Shown here in pieces: positions 61,655 to 64,000 of a DNA stretch of 64,000 nucleotides. Below the pieces are notes generated by a model, which saw nothing but the letters and a program-made list of their open reading frames with translations, was not told where the DNA came from and did not search any database. This stretch comes from Pedobacter yonginensis (GTDB taxonomy: Bacteria > Bacteroidota > Bacteroidia > Sphingobacteriales > Sphingobacteriaceae). Position 1 is the first letter of the stretch. Each line of letters opens with the position of its first letter. Location: contig NZ_QGNZ01000005.1 in NCBI RefSeq assembly GCF_003173595.1, positions 62,001 through 126,000 on the forward strand. Direction: 5' to 3'. Made by a program: the position numbers and the translations under genes.

Positions 61655-62497
61655 TTAATATGCTTTTAGGCTGATATCTAAACTCTTAACAGAATGTGTT
61701 AGTGCACCCATCGAGATAAAATCTACACCACAGTCGGCATATGCGCTAACATTTTCTTCCGTAATGCCTCCAGATGCTTCGGTTATGAACCGCCCATCAA
61801 TCAATTTTACGGCCTCTTTAAGTTTATCAAAACCAAAGTTATCAAGCATAATTCGATCTACTCCACCAATTTCTAACACTTCTTTAAGTTCCTCAATATT
61901 CCTCACTTCAATCTCAATCTGTAGAGATTTTTCCTTAGTTGACAAATATCTCTGAGCAGATTTTATCGCATTCGAAATGCCACCAGCATAGTCAACATGA
62001 TTATCCTTGATTAAAATCATGTCGTACAAACCTATCCTATGGTTCACCCCTCCACCTATTCTCACAGCCCATTTTTCCAAATAGCGCAGTCCAGGTGTAG
62101 TTTTTCTTGTGTCTAAAATTTTAGTTTTGGTATTCTTTAACAAGCCTACGATATGATGGGTTTTGGTTGCAATGCCACTCATTCTTTGCATGCAATTCAA
62201 AACCAAACGTTCAGCAATGAGGATCGAATGTGTGCGACCACTAACCGTTAGGCCAATATCACCTACTTTTACCTGATCGCCATCTTTTAACAGCACATTA
62301 ACTTTCAAATCACCATCTACAACTTTGAAAATTTCTACAGCAAGCTCAATACCTGCTAAAATTCCATTTTCTTTGATAATTAGTTTTGCATTGCCTTCTG
62401 TATGAGCCGGGATGGTTGATAATGAAGTATGATCGCCATCGCCAACATCTTCAGCAAGAGCATTTTTTATGAATTGATCTATAAGTTCTTTGTCCAA
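61655..62497 (-). CDS. nadC: Nicotinate-nucleotide diphosphorylase (carboxylating)
   Basis: Quinolinate phosphoribosyltransferase of the de novo NAD pathway. The 280 residues include the N-terminal EDVGDGDHTS near 15-24, LNCMQRMSGIATKT near 98-111, LDTRKTTPGLRYLEKWAV near 126-143, and GGGVNHRIGLYDMILIKDNH near 146-165. It starts at TTG 62497; no ATG lies close. nadA and nadB are not in the window. It is transcribed leftwards ahead of plsY. Confidence 0.95.
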   Translation of the reverse strand: MDKELIDQFIKNALAEDVGDGDHTSLSTIPAHTEGNAKLIIKENGILAGIELAVEIFKVVDGDLKVNVLLKDGDQVKVGDIGLTVSGRTHSILIAERLVLNCMQRMSGIATKTHHIVGLLKNTKTKILDTRKTTPGLRYLEKWAVRIGGGVNHRIGLYDMILIKDNHVDYAGGISNAIKSAQRYLSTKEKSLQIEIEVRNIEELKEVLEIGGVDRIMLDNFGFDKLKEAVKLIDGRFITEASGGITEENVSAYADCGVDFISMGALTHSVKSLDISLKAY

Positions 62498-62602
62498 AAC
62501 AAGTGATTTGATCGCAAAAATAGGAATTATTTATCAGCCAGCAATTGACAGAAAGCCTTAAATTAAAATTTAGGCGGCGTGATGGATAATTAGCAGATTG
62601 GA

Positions 62603-63001
62603 TTAATCTTTAGCAGGTTCTATGCGCAATTCGGTAATCAGAAAATTGCTATTAAATTTTTTCATCGTGATTGAAACACGAAAAGTTTCTTTTGCTGTAC
62701 TTAAAAGAATTACGCCAAACCGGTAGTTGGGATTGGTATTAATTTTATGAAAAATACTTGTTTTTATCGGTGGGTGTTTGATGAAAAAATCTTTTAAAAT
62801 CTGTTCACCCTGTGCTTTAGAATATACATCTTCTTCATCAATAAAGATCAATTCGATAGTTGTGGCGAAATTTTTGGCAATCTCTTTGGCGTTACTCGCC
62901 TTAAAATACGAAGATAAGTCATCGATAATATCAGCCTGGTAGGCTGTAAAACGATATAATGATGATAAACTGATAACCAATAAAAATAAGCTCCGGATCA
63001 T
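62603..63001 (-). CDS. DUF4783 family secreted protein
   Basis: A 132-residue Bacteroidota-type protein. An N-terminal hydrophobic stretch (MIRSLFLLVISLSSLY) is a probable signal. The body fits the NTF2-like DUF4783 pattern (DIIDDLSSYFKASNAKEIAKNF, then GEQILKDFFIKHPP). Function unknown. It lies between nadC (same strand) and the divergent gpmI. Confidence 0.78.
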   Translation of the reverse strand: MIRSLFLLVISLSSLYRFTAYQADIIDDLSSYFKASNAKEIAKNFATTIELIFIDEEDVYSKAQGEQILKDFFIKHPPIKTSIFHKINTNPNYRFGVILLSTAKETFRVSITMKKFNSNFLITELRIEPAKD

Positions 63002-63251
63002 TTCTGCATTTTATACAGAACCCTATAGCTAAAATTATGCCATTAGCTCAGCAAAAAAAGGATTTCTTAATTTGTATAAGCTTCAATAAAGTTATATTTG
63101 CTTCGTAATAAAATATTAAAACAGGTTCTCGACAATAATGTTTTAAAAAAAATCAAGAATGCATAATTACTTTTATTAAATTTTGTTCGGGCGGAACGCG
63201 AAAAAACGAATGTTCTAAGCCTTACAAATATGATTATAAAACCAAAAACGA

Positions 63252-64000
63252 ATGACAAATAAAAAACTTGCACTTATTATTCTAGATGGCTGGGGCTATG
63301 GAAATAAAGATGAATCTGATGCTGCTTATGCCGCAAATACGCCTTTTTTTGATTCATTGCTGCAAAATTATCCCAACTCAAAACTTGAAGCTTCTGGCGA
63401 AGCAGTAGGCTTGCCAGCCGGACAAATGGGTAACTCGGAAGTGGGCCACATGAATTTAGGCGCCGGAAGAGTAGTTTATCAAGAACTGGGTAGAATCAAT
63501 AAAGCCATTACAGATAGAGAATTGCACAGCCACCCAGTTTTATTAAATGCATTTGATTATGCCAAAAGGAATAATAAGGCTGTTCATTTTATAGGTTTAG
63601 TTTCTAATGGTGGTGTGCATGCACATATCGAACACTTAAAAGCCTTATCTGATGCTGCAAACGAAGCGCATGTTGGAAGAACTTTTATACATGCTTTTTT
63701 AGATGGTCGTGATACCGATCCGAATTCTGGACTGGGCTTTATAACTGATTTGCAACAACATATACAAAACTCCAATACCAAACTTGCCACAATGGTTGGT
63801 CGATATTATGCGATGGATAGGGATAACCGTTGGGAGCGCGTAAAAAAGGCGTACGATGTTATGGTAAATGGCATAGGTGAGAAAACGCAGGATGCGCTTG
63901 CTGCAATAAAAAAATCATACGATGCTGGTGTTACAGACGAGTTTTTGCAACCCGTTGTTTTAACGCAAAACAATGGCGAGCCAGTTGCAACCATTCAGAA
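63252..64000 (+). CDS. gpmI: 2,3-bisphosphoglycerate-independent phosphoglycerate mutase, 5' part
   Basis: Interconverts 3- and 2-phosphoglycerate with two manganese ions. Only the first 249 codons are inside the window; the gene continues beyond base 64000. It starts MTNKKLALIILDGWGYG; the metal-binding Asp is in LDGWG and the phosphoserine nucleophile in MGNSEVGHMNLGAGR near 60-74. The segment FIHAFLDGRDTDPNSGLGF near 140-158 is also characteristic. Confidence 0.96.
   Translation, partial: MTNKKLALIILDGWGYGNKDESDAAYAANTPFFDSLLQNYPNSKLEASGEAVGLPAGQMGNSEVGHMNLGAGRVVYQELGRINKAITDRELHSHPVLLNAFDYAKRNNKAVHFIGLVSNGGVHAHIEHLKALSDAANEAHVGRTFIHAFLDGRDTDPNSGLGFITDLQQHIQNSNTKLATMVGRYYAMDRDNRWERVKKAYDVMVNGIGEKTQDALAAIKKSYDAGVTDEFLQPVVLTQNNGEPVATIQ

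Overview
The window looks like a chromosome segment of a Bacteroidota species, most likely a Sphingobacteriaceae member close to Pedobacter. Evidence: SecD and SecF are fused, several families are largely Bacteroidota-restricted (DUF4294, DUF4783, DUF6588), BshB1 of bacillithiol synthesis is present, there are two GH43 enzymes, Shine-Dalgarno sequences are almost absent, and some promoters carry the Bacteroidota -7 box TAnnTTTG. The DNA is AT-rich. I see no rRNA or tRNA gene, no CRISPR array, no intact insertion sequence and no prophage. All statements rest on reading the sequence; no database search was run.

Layout. 0-8 kb: secDF, a pair of ~220-bp direct repeats, an NDH-2 type dehydrogenase, HMG-CoA lyase, a VOC gene broken by a stop codon, a GNAT enzyme and a small membrane protein. 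8-23 kb: fbaA and accD diverge around a 15-bp inverted repeat; then mazG, a DUF4143 ATPase behind twin palindromes, a frameshifted YchJ-like gene, truA, a LolC/E-like permease, a NamZ-like lipoprotein, a triple-PAS histidine kinase, topoisomerase IB, fmt, a class IV aminotransferase and an RluD-like synthase. 23-29 kb: a DUF6588 outer-membrane-type protein, a possible 25-residue leader gene, a D-cysteine desulfhydrase/ACC deaminase homologue, and a GH43-GH43-sugar kinase group.

29-44.6 kb is a molybdenum region. It starts with a three-subunit PaoABC-like molybdenum hydroxylase, followed by XdhC, a MocA-like nucleotidyltransferase, MoaA, MoeA, a TauE/SafE permease, MoaD, a MoeB-rhodanese protein, MoaE and a MoaC-MoaB fusion. 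Directly beyond lie a secreted Met/Lys-rich repeat peptide, a DUF1223 thioredoxin-like protein, a membrane cytochrome b, a sulfite-oxidase/MsrP-fold molybdoenzyme with a twin-arginine signal, and lipoprotein forms of MsrA and MsrB. Three transcription starts in this last group (the peptide, the DUF1223 operon and msrBA) carry the same two-part motif, TGTAAGGT - 14 bases - CGACTAA, just ahead of the start codon, which looks like an ECF sigma factor promoter. I read this as an envelope methionine-oxidation defence regulon, similar in logic to the hypochlorite-responsive SigF/MrpX/YedY1 system of Azospira suillum. The sigma factor itself is not in the window. This is the most interesting part of the sequence.

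44.9-64 kb: a fatty-acid desaturase, small hypothetical genes, lysine 6-transaminase behind a palindromic operator-like site, a second pair of 219-bp direct repeats, acyl-CoA dehydrogenase, bshB1, glutathione peroxidase, DUF4294, a RelA/SpoT enzyme, a Fur-family regulator, purA, a pabB-like synthase, an M48 lipoprotein protease, plsY, nadC, DUF4783 and the 5' part of gpmI, which runs off the window end.
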